From the NCBI GenBank assembly GCA_964449985.1, contig CAYVCG010000012.1:1-36524 (forward strand): 36,524 nucleotides of DNA. The letters run 5' to 3'. The DNA is from CAYVCG01 sp964449985 (GTDB lineage Bacteria > Bacillota > Clostridia > Lachnospirales > WRAX01). Within the stretch, counting starts at the first letter, position 1. Each line of letters begins with the position of its first letter. Position numbers and translations under genes: made by a program. The notes beneath the pieces are model-generated. The model was not told where the DNA came from. It searched no databases and saw nothing but the letters and a program-made list of their open reading frames with translations. Positions 7,459 to 17,028 of the stretch are shown piece after piece.

Positions 7459-8238
7459 TTAAAATCTAATTTCAATAGAAGATTCGCTGTTAGGTAAATC
7501 TACTGGTACAATTATTATGTAATCAGATTGGCTTGATTTTATGTCCCTGAACTGGTCAAGTTCATCCAATAATTGATAGATTGCTAAAGCCTTTCCAAAG
7601 GTATAAATAAACATGTCAGTATACACATCCATATGTTTTATCTTCTCTTCATTTTTAGCAATTACCACGTTAAAAATATCTGACCTTTGAGTTTTGTCAA
7701 GATTACTTATTAGTTCTTTTTGCGCAAAAAGCATCTCCATGATTTCTAATGGAAGATAATCCTCAAAGTTATCAGAACACGCAGTTAACAAGGGTTCTGC
7801 TTGATAGTATTTTAACAATACCTCAACACAATCGCTGCGATTCAGAAATTCATCTATTCCGTTAAATCTGCTTCTAAGAGCATAAAACTGCATGGGTGTA
7901 TTAATGTTGGAGAAAACAATGTACATTCTTGGATAATCAATTATTGACATTAGTAGCGAAGCAGTATCCATTTTTACTAATATATCATCAGGAATGTTTG
8001 ACAACTCTTCTTCATTTGGTAAATGTGTTAACTTGGGGTATTCATAACGATAAGAAATATCTGCGGACAAACTGGAAACTTCCTCTTGATATTCATTTGA
8101 TACAGTTTGGAAGTTAGATTCTGAATTTTGCAGATAATTTTTGTCATTATATAGCTCTTCATTTAAATCTGACGAGCAGCCAAAAAGACTTACCAGTACA
8201 ATACACAAAACAGCCCTGAAAATGAGTATATTCTTCAT
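7459..8238 (-). CDS. Hypothetical lipoprotein
   Basis: I do not recognise this 259-residue protein. It has a clear lipoprotein signal: MKNILIF..., a hydrophobic core, then LFGCSSD, so Cys21 would be lipidated. The rest is soluble, mostly helical and acidic, without a known motif. It runs opposite to the SpoIID-like gene and is preceded by a weak GGGTG ribosome site. It has no obvious partner: the secreted protein behind it has its own terminator at 8353-8388, so the two are not one operon. Confidence 0.7.
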   Translation of the reverse strand: MKNILIFRAVLCIVLVSLFGCSSDLNEELYNDKNYLQNSESNFQTVSNEYQEEVSSLSADISYRYEYPKLTHLPNEEELSNIPDDILVKMDTASLLMSIIDYPRMYIVFSNINTPMQFYALRSRFNGIDEFLNRSDCVEVLLKYYQAEPLLTACSDNFEDYLPLEIMEMLFAQKELISNLDKTQRSDIFNVVIAKNEEKIKHMDVYTDMFIYTFGKALAIYQLLDELDQFRDIKSSQSDYIIIVPVDLPNSESSIEIRF

Positions 8239-8352
8239 ATATATGTCACCCGCCCTTTATTGGATCTGGATAAAATAAAAATAATAGATAAATATAATTC
8301 AAATGATAAACTTATTATATAATAAATACTGAAAAAAGTAAATAAAACACGA

Positions 8353-8388
8353 TAAAAGAGGCATCCTTAGAAAAGGATGCCTCTTTTT
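8353..8388. terminator. Strong bidirectional terminator
   Basis: A perfect 12-bp stem (8357-8368 with 8373-8384, loop AGAA) has T runs on both strands. It ends the minus-strand Ig-like protein gene. Confidence 0.9.
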
Positions 8389-8461
8389 GAGTCAATATTT
8401 TGAGTTGTTTGTCAAACCCAATCATTATGGATTCTACTCTATATTAGACCTATTTTATAAA

Positions 8462-9379
8462 TTAAGGAGTTACTCTAACAGTTACAGAGCTAGTTGCTGC
8501 AGTAACATATGGTGAGTAAGCTGTGATAACTGCTGTGCCAGCTTTCTTAGCTAAGATCTTGCCATTAGTAACTGTAACTACAGCAGAGTTGCTGGACTTC
8601 CAGGAGATAGCTGCGCCTGCAGGAACTACTGAGAAGTTAAGAGCTTTAGTTGCACCAGCTTTAATGCTGATAAGAGCAACTTCATTGATTGCTACGCTTT
8701 CAACTTGAACTCCTGTGTAAGCAGCGTTCAACATAGCTACGATTGCATCTACTTCGTTTTGGTTAGTGTTTGCATCTATAGCGTTATAGAAAGCTGAGCC
8801 ATCGTCATAAGCTTTTTGAAGCATTTCAACAGCTACGTCTGTATAAGAACCGGAAGCGATCAAAGCTTCGATTTTGCCTAAAAGATCAACAAGAGCGTCA
8901 GTAGATAATGCAGTTGCGCTGGATGCTACAGTGATAGTACCAGCAAAATCAAAATCAGCGATTAAGCCGATAACATAAGCTGTGTTGTCAAAATCAGTTG
9001 CTACTACTTCGCCATTAACAGCTAAAGTAGTTCCAAGAATATTAACAGCCACTTTACCGTCTACTGCATCAAAAACTTTCATATCGTCATAGTCTTTGAA
9101 TAATACAACGCCAAATCCATCAGCGTCAGCAGATGCTGCAAAATTAATTTGAGCAGCAGCAATATCCGAAACAATCATAAACGGCTCAACTTCAACACCT
9201 GGAGGCAACTCGCCAGGAATGGAACCGATCGGATCAGCAAGTTTAAATGTATCGCCGCTGATAACCCATTCGCCATCTGCGTTATCCCATGTAGCTCCGT
9301 CAGCAAATACTGATGCCGTTGACATTACTCCAAATGCCATAACAAAACTCATTAATGCAGCTAATAACTTTTTCTTCAT
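8462..9379 (-). CDS. Secreted protein with bacterial Ig-like (Big_2) domain
   Basis: This 305-residue protein has a classical signal peptide (MKKKLLAALM..., cleavage after VFA at about 26). A unique N-terminal region (27-150) follows, then a helical FIVAR-like segment (about 158-222, LLGKIEALIASGSYTD...), and a C-terminal Big_2 fold (about 225-305) with ALNFSVVPAGAAISWKSSNSAVVTV and the typical AKKAGTAVITA. It has no membrane anchor, SLH or sortase signal, so it is probably released or held by unknown means. Ribosome site AGAGGGAG lies before the ATG. Low-complexity Ala/Val/Asp use suggests an extracellular adhesin or binding protein; the ligand is unknown. A long region without genes lies upstream. 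Confidence 0.8.
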   Translation of the reverse strand: MKKKLLAALMSFVMAFGVMSTASVFADGATWDNADGEWVISGDTFKLADPIGSIPGELPPGVEVEPFMIVSDIAAAQINFAASADADGFGVVLFKDYDDMKVFDAVDGKVAVNILGTTLAVNGEVVATDFDNTAYVIGLIADFDFAGTITVASSATALSTDALVDLLGKIEALIASGSYTDVAVEMLQKAYDDGSAFYNAIDANTNQNEVDAIVAMLNAAYTGVQVESVAINEVALISIKAGATKALNFSVVPAGAAISWKSSNSAVVTVTNGKILAKKAGTAVITAYSPYVTAATSSVTVRVTP

Positions 9380-9836
9380 TACATTCTCCCTCTTTCATAA
9401 ATAATTTTTGTTATTGTATATACTACTTGGCTTTCACAAGATTGGATAGCCAGTCCAACCTTCACTTCTAACGTCATTTTCTAAGAAGCATTGAGACCCT
9501 ATTATAAAAAACAGGGTGTTTCGATACATGTACACGCTTTTAACAACAAACGCCAACTTTGCTGTCAAAAGAGGTCTCCCCCCTTGGTACAATGGCAATT
9601 CAAACAACCCCAAAGGGCTATAAAAAACTGCCTATTTACTTCTCACTTACTTCCCTCCATTCATTCATTTGGATTAGACAATGCGCACAACTCTTATTAA
9701 TCCTAAAATATGTACCCAAAATAAAACCCTTATATAAGATATTATACAACATTTTTACAGAATGTCAATGCTTTATTAGAATTTTTTGATGTAAATGTAT
9801 AAAAAATAAAAAGCAAAAAATGAAAGATATTAAATA
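9380..9836. other. Long gene-free leader region upstream of the Ig-like protein
   Basis: No gene found. On the minus strand there is a consensus -35 TTGACA (9568-9563) without a good -10, a TATAAT (9504-9499 region), and several small hairpins (for example around 9442-9462 and 9492-9514). A long structured 5' leader is possible. I could not match it to any riboswitch class I know. Confidence 0.4.
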
Positions 9837-9837
9837 A

Positions 9838-9863
9838 TAGCAGTGATAAAATTTCAACTGCTA
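9838..9863 (-). terminator. Weak hairpin downstream of 6S RNA
   Basis: TAGCAGT (9838-9844) pairs perfectly with ACTGCTA (9857-9863). On the minus strand an AT-rich stretch with several T follows. It could stop read-through from the 6S gene. Confidence 0.35.
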
Positions 9864-9936
9864 TAAAACATAGACAACATCAACAAATATAAATACCGAT
9901 TGTATGGTTAAAACAATAATATCCGAAAATAAAATA

Positions 9937-10122
9937 GGCCCAAAATGCCGTTCCTAAAATTTTGACGCCTAACATAAGTTAGGACGGGATTCGCACTATG
10001 ACTTCTGTCTTCCGCTGCCCAAAGGGAATTAGCTTGCGGCCTGACATAGATCATATATGATGTAAAATCCCTGTTAATAGTTTGTAGGTTCAAAATAATA
10101 AGCTGTCGAACATTCCAGAGCC
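9937..10122 (-). ncRNA. ssrS: 6S RNA
   Basis: 6S RNA binds the sigma-A RNA polymerase holoenzyme by mimicking an open promoter. The 186-nt minus-strand RNA has the right shape: closing stem GGCTC...GGGCC continued by AATG/CATT and GTTC/GAAC; a large central bubble whose 5' side holds TTTTGAACCTACA, typical of Clostridial 6S; a small hairpin CCTAAC-TTAT-GTTAGG on the 3' side of the bubble; a stem GGGATT/AATCCC; CTATG/CATAG; and a terminal arm with CCGC/GCGG. A strong promoter sits at the right place and a T-rich run follows the 3' end. Identification is from structure and motifs. Confidence 0.82.
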
Positions 10123-10128
10123 AAGATT

Positions 10129-10157
10129 ATTATATAATAAATAGTGCAAATTTGCAA
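10129..10157 (-). promoter_or_regulatory. Sigma-A promoter of 6S RNA
   Basis: -35 TTGCAA (10157-10152), 17-base spacer, -10 TATAAT (10134-10129); the start would be at the first G of the closing stem, near 10122. Confidence 0.8.
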
Positions 10158-10201
10158 TACTATTTTTATATTGAGCATACATTTTTGGCATACTTGCAAA
10201 T

Positions 10202-10228
10202 AAAAAAGCGCCAAAGCGCATTTTTATT
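10202..10228 (-). terminator. Terminator of the lytic transglycosylase gene
   Basis: On the minus strand a GCGC-TTTG-GCGC hairpin with A before it and six T after it, about 20 bases past the stop codon. Confidence 0.75.
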
Positions 10229-10246
10229 CATGTATAAAAAATAAAA

Positions 10247-10942
10247 TTATTTCTTATATGCCGCCATATATTGGCCCAGCATATATTGCTTTTTATAATC
10301 CAATACCTTTGGAATATATTTTTGAGTCTCATTAAAAGGTGGAATACCTCCATATTTTTCAACATTACCAGGACCAGCATTATAAGCTGCTAGGGCAAGG
10401 GAAATATCCCCGTCATACTTTTCTAGCATAAGGCTGATATATTTCGTTCCGCCATCAATATTTTGAGATATGTTAAACGGATCAGTAACGCCAAGCCCTT
10501 CCGCGGTTGTCGGCATAAGTTGCATAAGCCCCATAGCTCCCGCGCTGGAAACCTCATTAGGGTTATAATTACTTTCTTGTTTTATTATGGCCTTTATAAG
10601 ATTTGCATCAACGCTGTATTTTTGGCTGGCATGGTTTATTGCCGTATTAATATCCGGCGGGATATAGTTTTGATTCGATTTATCATTTATATAATTTAGA
10701 TATTCCTTTAAAAAATCATCAAACTGTTTCTTCTCGGTTTCACTGACTGCATATTCGTTTTTTACGCATTCAGTCTTTGGCTCAATCTCGTTTAAGCCAT
10801 ACATATCAACGGGAAGCTTCATCCCGCTTTGAATTTTGTTGACAATATTGTTCTTCACATAGTCCGCATTCATAGACGGGCTTAAAGAAGACTGGATTTT
10901 ATTCATAATATCGCTGTATATCGACGGCGATGTAATGTTCAT
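10247..10942 (-). CDS. Lytic transglycosylase (SLT domain)
   Basis: A 231-residue soluble lytic murein transglycosylase. Residues 1-100 are poorly conserved; the C-terminal half is a GH23 SLT domain with the catalytic Glu in IKAIIKQESNYNP, then SSAGAMGLMQLMPTTA, NIDGGTKYI and LALAAYNAGPGNVEKYGGIPP. There is no clear signal peptide, as in several Firmicute SLT proteins near flagellar or spore genes. The ATG at 10942 has AGAGGTG eight bases upstream. The longer form beginning at 10978 has no ribosome site. It is a single gene with its own terminator, divergent from mutS2. Confidence 0.88.
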   Translation of the reverse strand: MNITSPSIYSDIMNKIQSSLSPSMNADYVKNNIVNKIQSGMKLPVDMYGLNEIEPKTECVKNEYAVSETEKKQFDDFLKEYLNYINDKSNQNYIPPDINTAINHASQKYSVDANLIKAIIKQESNYNPNEVSSAGAMGLMQLMPTTAEGLGVTDPFNISQNIDGGTKYISLMLEKYDGDISLALAAYNAGPGNVEKYGGIPPFNETQKYIPKVLDYKKQYMLGQYMAAYKK

Positions 10943-11106
10943 TGATAAAACACCTCTTGAATTTGGCAACGTTGACATTTATAAAAACATTATATATCTT
11001 TATCGGAATCGTTGTATTTAAAGTTTATACCATGATATAATAGGAATAATATTTAATATATCATTTTATTGAAAAATATTCAAACAAAAGGGTGACAACT
11101 TATAAA

Positions 11107-13485
11107 ATGAACGAAAAAGCATTTAGCACCTTAGAATACAACAAAATAGTGGACATGCTTTCATCCCGGGCAGTGTCTGTTATGGGTAAGGAGCTGGCGT
11201 CCGCGCTTATTCCTTCCGATTCTTTAGAAGAAATTCGCTCTATGCAAAAAGAAACGAGCGAAGCCGTAAGCTGTATATTAAAAAAAGGTTCCTTGCCTTT
11301 AGGCGGCATAAAGGATATTCGCCCCTCGCTCAAACGTGTAAGCTTAGGAGGCGTTCTGTCTATCGGCGAGCTTTTACATATCGGGGATTTTATATATGTT
11401 TGCCGGAAAATTATAAAATATGCTAAATCAGAGGATAAAAGAGAATGCTTCGAAATCCTTCAGGACTATTTTTCGGCCGTTTTGCCTGCCAGTGTTTTAG
11501 AAGCGGAGATAAACCGATGTATAGAAAATGAAAAAGAGCTTTCTGATGAAGCAAGCCCTGCTTTAAAAGATATAAGAAGAAGCATAAAGCATTCTAATGA
11601 CAAAATAAAGGAACAGCTAAATTCTATTATACATTCCCAATCATATAAAAACATGCTTCAGGATAACGTTATTACAACAAGAAACGGGCGATACTGCGTT
11701 CCTATTAAAAGCGAAAGCAGATCAAGCTTTCCCGGCATGATACATGATCAATCTTCGACAGGCGCTACGTTGTTTATCGAGCCTATGAGCGTCGTCCAGC
11801 TAAACAACAAGATTAAAGAGCTTGCTTCCGAAGAAAAAGCAGAAATCGAAAAAATTTTGCGCCGTCTGTCCGATATAGTATTCGAAAACAGCGTAATTTT
11901 AGAAGCAAATCTATCAGCCCTGACCAACCTTGATTTTATTTTTGCCAAAGGCGAGCTTTCCATCTCTTATTTTGGATCAGAGCCTATATTTAATGATAAA
12001 GGATATATAAACATAAAAAAAGCAAGGCATCCTTTATTGGCCAAAGACACAGTTGTGCCCACGGATATTTATTTGGGTGGAGATTTTACGACTTTGCTCA
12101 TAACCGGCCCTAACACAGGCGGAAAAACGGTTGCACTAAAAACCGTCGGGCTTTTCACGCTTATGGGTCAAGCCGGCCTGCACATAGCTGCGTTTGACCG
12201 TTCCGAGCTTACCGTTTTTGATAATGTCTTCGCTGATATCGGCGATGAACAAAGCATAGAGCAAAACCTATCCACATTTTCCGGCCATATGAGCAACATT
12301 GTTAGAATTTTGCAGGATGTCTCTCCGAATTCTCTCGTTTTGTTTGATGAACTGTGCGCGGGAACGGATCCAACCGAGGGGGCAGCCCTTGCAATATCTA
12401 TTATACAGTATTTGCATGACAGAAATATAAGAACCGTTGTTACCACCCATTACAGCGAGCTTAAAGTCTTTGCCCTCTCTACAGAAGGTATTGAAAACGC
12501 CGCCTGCGAGTTTGACGTGGAAACTCTGCGCCCAACGTATAAACTATTGATAGGCATACCGGGTAAAAGTAATGCCTTTGCTATATCAAAAAGGCTTGGT
12601 CTGCCGGAACACATAATTGAAGCCGCCAAAGAAACACTAAGTAGCCAAGACGAACGGTTTGAAGACATTATAACAGACCTTGAAATAAGCCGAAAAACAG
12701 TTATTCTGGAAAAAGAACGCGCGGAACAATATCGCCGCGATGCGGAAGTCTTAAAGAAGGATTTTGAAAAGCAAAAAGAAAAACAAGCCCAGCAGAGGGA
12801 TAAATTATTGCTGGAAGCGAAAAACGAAGCCCGCTTTATTCTTGAACAGGCAAAGCAGGAAGCGTCTTCGATAATAAAGGATATGCAAAAAATCGCCGCT
12901 TCCGGTGTTAACTTTAAAGAGCTGGAAGCAAAGCGCCAGAAGATAAACGAAAAGTTATCCGGCATAAGCAACAGCATATCAGAGCAACAGCAGGAAAAAT
13001 TGGTTTTAAATTCTGCGGTCAATAAGGTTTTAAAGCCCGGCGATAAAATATTTATTCATTCTATTAACCAACCGGGAATTGTTGTCACCCCTCCGGATAC
13101 CAGCGGAGAACTGATGGTTCAAGTTGGAGCGTTGAAGATGAAAACAGGGGTAAAAAACATCTCTGTTGACGATACTCCTATAAAAAAGACTGCACCTAAA
13201 AAAGCGTATTCCCAAAGCGTAAAAAAAGATAAATCCATGTTTCTCTCGCCAGAGCTTGATCTTAGAGGTTATCTTGTTTCAGAAGCCTTGGAAAAAACGG
13301 ATAAATATTTGGACGATGCATGCCTTTCCGGCATTAGCCAAGTTAGCATAATACATGGCAAGGGAACAGGAGCGCTTCGTGCAGCGATTCAGGATCATCT
13401 TAAATATCATCCTCATGTCAGAAGTTTTCGGCTGGGCAATTATGGCGAGGGTGAATCAGGGATTACTATAGTTGAGCTAAAATAA
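11107..13485 (+). CDS. mutS2: Endonuclease MutS2 / RqcU
   Basis: MutS2 is a MutS-like ATPase with a C-terminal Smr nuclease. It blocks homologous recombination, and in Bacillus it also acts on collided ribosomes (RqcU). The 792-residue protein has the MutS core, Walker A GPNTGGKT (334-341), Walker B LVLFDELCAGTDPTEGAA, a long coiled coil (about 515-640), a KOW-like stretch, and an Smr domain from about 716 (LDLRG, then HGKGTGALR). The start at 11107 is a choice: GTG at 11092 is possible, but the ribosome site AAAGGGTG overlaps it, and MNEKAFSTLEY fits known starts. It leads a run with a two-component system, DUF5711-like and CvpA genes. The quality-control partner RqcH is at 31636. Confidence 0.95.
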   Translation: MNEKAFSTLEYNKIVDMLSSRAVSVMGKELASALIPSDSLEEIRSMQKETSEAVSCILKKGSLPLGGIKDIRPSLKRVSLGGVLSIGELLHIGDFIYVCRKIIKYAKSEDKRECFEILQDYFSAVLPASVLEAEINRCIENEKELSDEASPALKDIRRSIKHSNDKIKEQLNSIIHSQSYKNMLQDNVITTRNGRYCVPIKSESRSSFPGMIHDQSSTGATLFIEPMSVVQLNNKIKELASEEKAEIEKILRRLSDIVFENSVILEANLSALTNLDFIFAKGELSISYFGSEPIFNDKGYINIKKARHPLLAKDTVVPTDIYLGGDFTTLLITGPNTGGKTVALKTVGLFTLMGQAGLHIAAFDRSELTVFDNVFADIGDEQSIEQNLSTFSGHMSNIVRILQDVSPNSLVLFDELCAGTDPTEGAALAISIIQYLHDRNIRTVVTTHYSELKVFALSTEGIENAACEFDVETLRPTYKLLIGIPGKSNAFAISKRLGLPEHIIEAAKETLSSQDERFEDIITDLEISRKTVILEKERAEQYRRDAEVLKKDFEKQKEKQAQQRDKLLLEAKNEARFILEQAKQEASSIIKDMQKIAASGVNFKELEAKRQKINEKLSGISNSISEQQQEKLVLNSAVNKVLKPGDKIFIHSINQPGIVVTPPDTSGELMVQVGALKMKTGVKNISVDDTPIKKTAPKKAYSQSVKKDKSMFLSPELDLRGYLVSEALEKTDKYLDDACLSGISQVSIIHGKGTGALRAAIQDHLKYHPHVRSFRLGNYGEGESGITIVELK

Positions 13486-13498
13486 GGGGGAAATAAAA

Positions 13499-14197
13499 TT
13501 GTCCGGAAAAACAAAAATCCTAGTCGTTGATGACGACCGACACATAGCAGAACTAATATCACTATATTTGAATAAAGAAGGTTATGAAACAAAAGAGGTT
13601 TATTCCGGCAAAAAGGCCGTTGAGGAATTTCCTGCATATTCGCCGTTTCTTGTTATTTTGGATCTTATGCTGCCGGAAATGGACGGTTATCAGGTTTGCA
13701 GCGAACTGCGCAAGATAAGCGCCGTGCCTATTATTATGTTGACAGCAAAAGGCGAAACCTTTGACAAGGTGCTCGGGCTTGAGCTGGGGGCGGATGATTA
13801 TATTGTAAAACCGTTTGAGCCAAAAGAGCTTATCGCCCGTGTTAAAGCAGTTCTTAGAAGATATAACAACAAAGAACAAGAAGGCCCAAAACAGATAGTT
13901 CTTCCGAATTTATCTATTAACCCAACAACATATACCGTAAACTACCATGGCCATGACCTTGAGCTTCCTCCAAAAGAATTTGAGCTTTTGCATTTTCTTG
14001 CTTCCCACCCCAATCAGGTGTTCACGCGTGACCAGCTTTTGGATCAGGTTTGGGGTTATGAATTCGTTGGGGACACAAGAACAGTTGACGTTCATATCAA
14101 ACGGGTTCGTGAAAAAATGCCTCATGAGGATGTTTGGGGTATAAAAACGGTTTGGGGCGTTGGATACAAATTCGATACAAACTATGTTTCGAAATAA
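13499..14197 (+). CDS. OmpR/PhoB-family response regulator
   Basis: A DNA-binding response regulator of 232 residues. The receiver domain has acidic DDD (11-13), phosphoacceptor Asp55 (VILDLMLPEMDGY), Thr82 and Lys104 (DYIVKPF). The C-terminal winged helix has ELPPKEFELLHFLASHPNQVFTRDQLL and TVDVHIKRVREK. The start is TTG at 13499: AAGGGGG lies nine bases before it and no ATG is nearby. It begins 13 bases after mutS2 and is followed by its kinase, so the three are probably cotranscribed. The inducing signal is unknown. Confidence 0.93.
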   Translation: MSGKTKILVVDDDRHIAELISLYLNKEGYETKEVYSGKKAVEEFPAYSPFLVILDLMLPEMDGYQVCSELRKISAVPIIMLTAKGETFDKVLGLELGADDYIVKPFEPKELIARVKAVLRRYNNKEQEGPKQIVLPNLSINPTTYTVNYHGHDLELPPKEFELLHFLASHPNQVFTRDQLLDQVWGYEFVGDTRTVDVHIKRVREKMPHEDVWGIKTVWGVGYKFDTNYVSK

Positions 14198-14240
14198 ATC
14201 AATGGTTATTTAGCGTTAGCAACTGGAAGGTGACGCATTA

Positions 14241-15683
14241 ATGTTTAAAACTATATTCGGAAAACAATTTGCTGCATCGTTCGGAACCGTGCTTATTTGC
14301 CTTATCGTCTTAGGCGTTGGTATTTCTGGTATGGTTCGAAATTTCTTTATTGAACAGAAAACTGCGATTTTAAAGGAGCAAAGCCATAAAATATCCCGGC
14401 TTTTGATCTCGCGATACAGCGAAGCGTTTGGAAAGTTTATATTTGATCCATTCACAAAGATCCGAATAAACGATGATTTTAAATCCATACAAGAATATAT
14501 AGAGGTCAGTTTTTTTGCCACTGATGCCGATTTTATATGCTTTGGCGCAACAAGCGATATATACGGAGCTGTTGAGGGCAAAAAGATATCTATCCCCGAT
14601 TCCCTTATATCAGTTTTGGATGGCCAAACTATCTCGTATCAAGGAAAAATAAAAGACGTTTTTGATTCCGAAGTTTTGACAGTTGCAAACCCTGTTATGA
14701 AAAACGGCGAGCTAAAAGGCGCTGTTTTTATGGCAACATCTATGGCAGATTTGCAGGAAAATATGAAAGAGTTCGCGCGGATTCTTTTTATTTGCATTTT
14801 AATTGCAGCAGCTGTTTCCTTTGTTATTATCTATATTATTTCAAAAACCATCAGCAAGCCGATACACCAAATTAACGAGGCTGCGAAGGAAATCGCAAGC
14901 GGTGATTTTGAAAAGCGTCTGGTTGTTAAAAGCCGTGATGAGGTTGGTCAGCTTGCGGATAGTTTCAATAATATGGCCCATAGCTTAGAAAATCAGGAAA
15001 AGCATCGCCGCGAGTTTATTGCAAACATATCTCATGACCTGCGCTCGCCATTAACTTCTATGCGAGGATTTTTAAAAGCCATTCAGGACGGCACAATACC
15101 AAAGGACAATCATGATCACTATATAGACATTATTCTTGACGAAACTGAAAGACTTTCAAAGCTTGCCAACGATATTTTGGATATAAGCAAAATACAGAAT
15201 ATGGAGATAGAGCTTAACACAAGTGTTTTTGATTTAAACGAGCTTATAAGAAAAACGCTGATTATGTTTGAACCGGGAATAACATCAAAAGAGCTTGAAA
15301 TGAGCGTTACTTTCGCGCAGGAGCGTTCCAACGTTATTGCAGACCTTGATAAAATCCAGCGTGTTATATACAACCTTCTGGACAATGCAATAAAATTTAC
15401 ACAGCACAGTGGGAAAATCTCTGTTGAAACAACTATAAATGACGACAGGGTTTATGTTAAAATAAAAGATAACGGCAAAGGCATCAGTCCAGATGAACAG
15501 AAGCGCGTGTTTGAAAGGTTTTATAAAGCAGATGCATCCCGTGGGGAGGATAAAAAAGGCAGTGGCCTTGGCCTTTCCATCGTAAAGGAATTTATAAAGG
15601 CTCATGGCGAGACAATAACCCTTACGAGCGAACCCGGAAAGGGCTGCGAGTTTATGTTTGGTCTTGCGCTTGCAGATGATTAA
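14241..15683 (+). CDS. Sensor histidine kinase with HAMP domain
   Basis: Partner of the preceding regulator. The 480-residue protein has membrane segments at about 10-35 and 180-202, an extracytoplasmic sensor of some 145 residues between them, HAMP (about 203-255), HisKA with His265 (ANISHDLRSPLTS), and HATPase with the N box NLLDNAIKFT, G1 IKDNGKGI, the F box and G2 GSGLGLSIV. The ATG follows GGAAGGTGA. The layout resembles WalK/PhoR-like kinases, but no PAS domain is visible. Confidence 0.93.
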   Translation: MFKTIFGKQFAASFGTVLICLIVLGVGISGMVRNFFIEQKTAILKEQSHKISRLLISRYSEAFGKFIFDPFTKIRINDDFKSIQEYIEVSFFATDADFICFGATSDIYGAVEGKKISIPDSLISVLDGQTISYQGKIKDVFDSEVLTVANPVMKNGELKGAVFMATSMADLQENMKEFARILFICILIAAAVSFVIIYIISKTISKPIHQINEAAKEIASGDFEKRLVVKSRDEVGQLADSFNNMAHSLENQEKHRREFIANISHDLRSPLTSMRGFLKAIQDGTIPKDNHDHYIDIILDETERLSKLANDILDISKIQNMEIELNTSVFDLNELIRKTLIMFEPGITSKELEMSVTFAQERSNVIADLDKIQRVIYNLLDNAIKFTQHSGKISVETTINDDRVYVKIKDNGKGISPDEQKRVFERFYKADASRGEDKKGSGLGLSIVKEFIKAHGETITLTSEPGKGCEFMFGLALADD

Positions 15684-15703
15684 AAATTGTTTGGAGAGGT
15701 AAT

Positions 15704-17023
15704 ATGGATAAAGGCATAAGCAGCAACCTGATAAAGATAATAATCTTAGTATTGCTTTTTGTGGCGGTTATAATATATTTTTTAATGGATATTTTTAGTA
15801 TTGAGAACCCCGTTCCTGCTAGCGCCGATGCATCTGGGCTAGCATTGGTTTCAGTTTTGAAGGAGTTTGACGCACAAAGCCGTTCCAGTGTATATGCTTC
15901 TGATAAAGGCGGCTATTTCTTCATAACAAAGGATGGCATAAAATATTATGGCAAGGATGGCAGAGAGGCTCAATCCGGCTTGTTTAACACATCTGAGCCT
16001 ATCGTTGCCGGCCGCGGAAATGTTGTTGGTATATGGGAATTTCGTGGGTCTGCCGTTTATGTCTTTTCAGACAAAGGCGAGCTACATACCCACCAAACGG
16101 ATAACCCCATTATTCATCTTTCTGTAAATGCACTTGGCTATTGCTCATTCATAACACAGGAAAAAGATGCATACAGGCTTTATGTTTATGATGCCGGCGG
16201 TCTAAAGCTTAAAGAAGGGATATTTACAACCCAAAACGTTTTTCCTATGTCTTCCGCTTTGTCTGATGACGGAAAGTATCTTGCCGTAAGTTTTCTTGAT
16301 ATTAACGGCGTTAACATGAACTCTCAGGTCGCATATTCTTCCCTAAAATCGAATGATTCTATAGAATATACGGACACAGTCTTTGCTTCAAGCGTTATAA
16401 ACACAGGCGAGATTATAACAAAGCTGGAATTTGTGGATAACAAGCTCGTTATAGTTTCAGACAAACGGGTGAAATGCGTTGATATGTCTGATCCATCGAA
16501 GGATAAATGGAGTATAGATTTGTATAACAAACTGGATGGCATATGCTTTAACGGTTCATCTGGTTTTGCCGTTGCTTTGGGCGAAGAAATAATAAACAAA
16601 CCGTCCGAATCTCCCGGTCTTGTGAAATATTATGTTCTTAATGACGGCGATTTTTTGTGGGATTATCAAACATCTGCAAGGAATAGGGTTTCCCTTATGT
16701 CCAGCGGTTTTGGATCGCTGATAATAGGCTCCGGCAGGAACTTTACGGCCCTAACCGAAAAAGGGAAAACGATTTGGAGCATAAATCCTATGGAAAGCGT
16801 TACACAAATGTTCTTTATGGGGGATATAAATAATATAATACAAGTATCACAGACAAAGGCAAGCACATATAAGCTTGGTCCGCAGGCCGAAACGCCAAAA
16901 GCAAGCCCTGAAACAAATACCGAAACCATTCCGGATGATAATAACACAACTACACCGGATGATAATACAGAAACTATTTCGGATGACACAACGGAAGCAG
17001 ACCAACGCGAAACGGAGGAATGA
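15704..17023 (+). CDS. DUF5711-like membrane-anchored beta-propeller protein
   Basis: A 439-residue protein of unknown function. It has one N-terminal membrane segment (about 8-32), then repeated beta-strand blades (about 50-395) resembling a WD/PQQ-type propeller outside the cell, and an acidic Thr/Asp/Glu tail (about 397-439) with repeats of TIPDDN type. It is similar to what is catalogued as DUF5711, which commonly sits beside CvpA-type genes. GGAGAGG precedes the ATG. It lies between the histidine kinase and cvpA; its stop overlaps the following ATG (ATGA). A role in sensing or presenting something at the envelope is a guess. Confidence 0.7.
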   Translation: MDKGISSNLIKIIILVLLFVAVIIYFLMDIFSIENPVPASADASGLALVSVLKEFDAQSRSSVYASDKGGYFFITKDGIKYYGKDGREAQSGLFNTSEPIVAGRGNVVGIWEFRGSAVYVFSDKGELHTHQTDNPIIHLSVNALGYCSFITQEKDAYRLYVYDAGGLKLKEGIFTTQNVFPMSSALSDDGKYLAVSFLDINGVNMNSQVAYSSLKSNDSIEYTDTVFASSVINTGEIITKLEFVDNKLVIVSDKRVKCVDMSDPSKDKWSIDLYNKLDGICFNGSSGFAVALGEEIINKPSESPGLVKYYVLNDGDFLWDYQTSARNRVSLMSSGFGSLIIGSGRNFTALTEKGKTIWSINPMESVTQMFFMGDINNIIQVSQTKASTYKLGPQAETPKASPETNTETIPDDNNTTTPDDNTETISDDTTEADQRETEE

Positions 17024-17028
17024 ATAAT

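Noticed and set aside
9491..9789. Overlapping plus-strand ORFs of 69-76 codons in the leader region
   Set aside because: They have no ribosome site or recognisable domain, and the sequence looks like non-coding leader for the minus-strand gene.
9908..10093. A 61-codon minus-strand ORF
   Set aside because: It lies within the 6S RNA, whose promoter and structure explain the sequence.
12450..13022. A 190-codon minus-strand frame inside mutS2
   Set aside because: It is antisense to the coiled coil of MutS2, rich in Ser, Cys and Phe, as expected from reading Glu/Lys-rich codons backwards.
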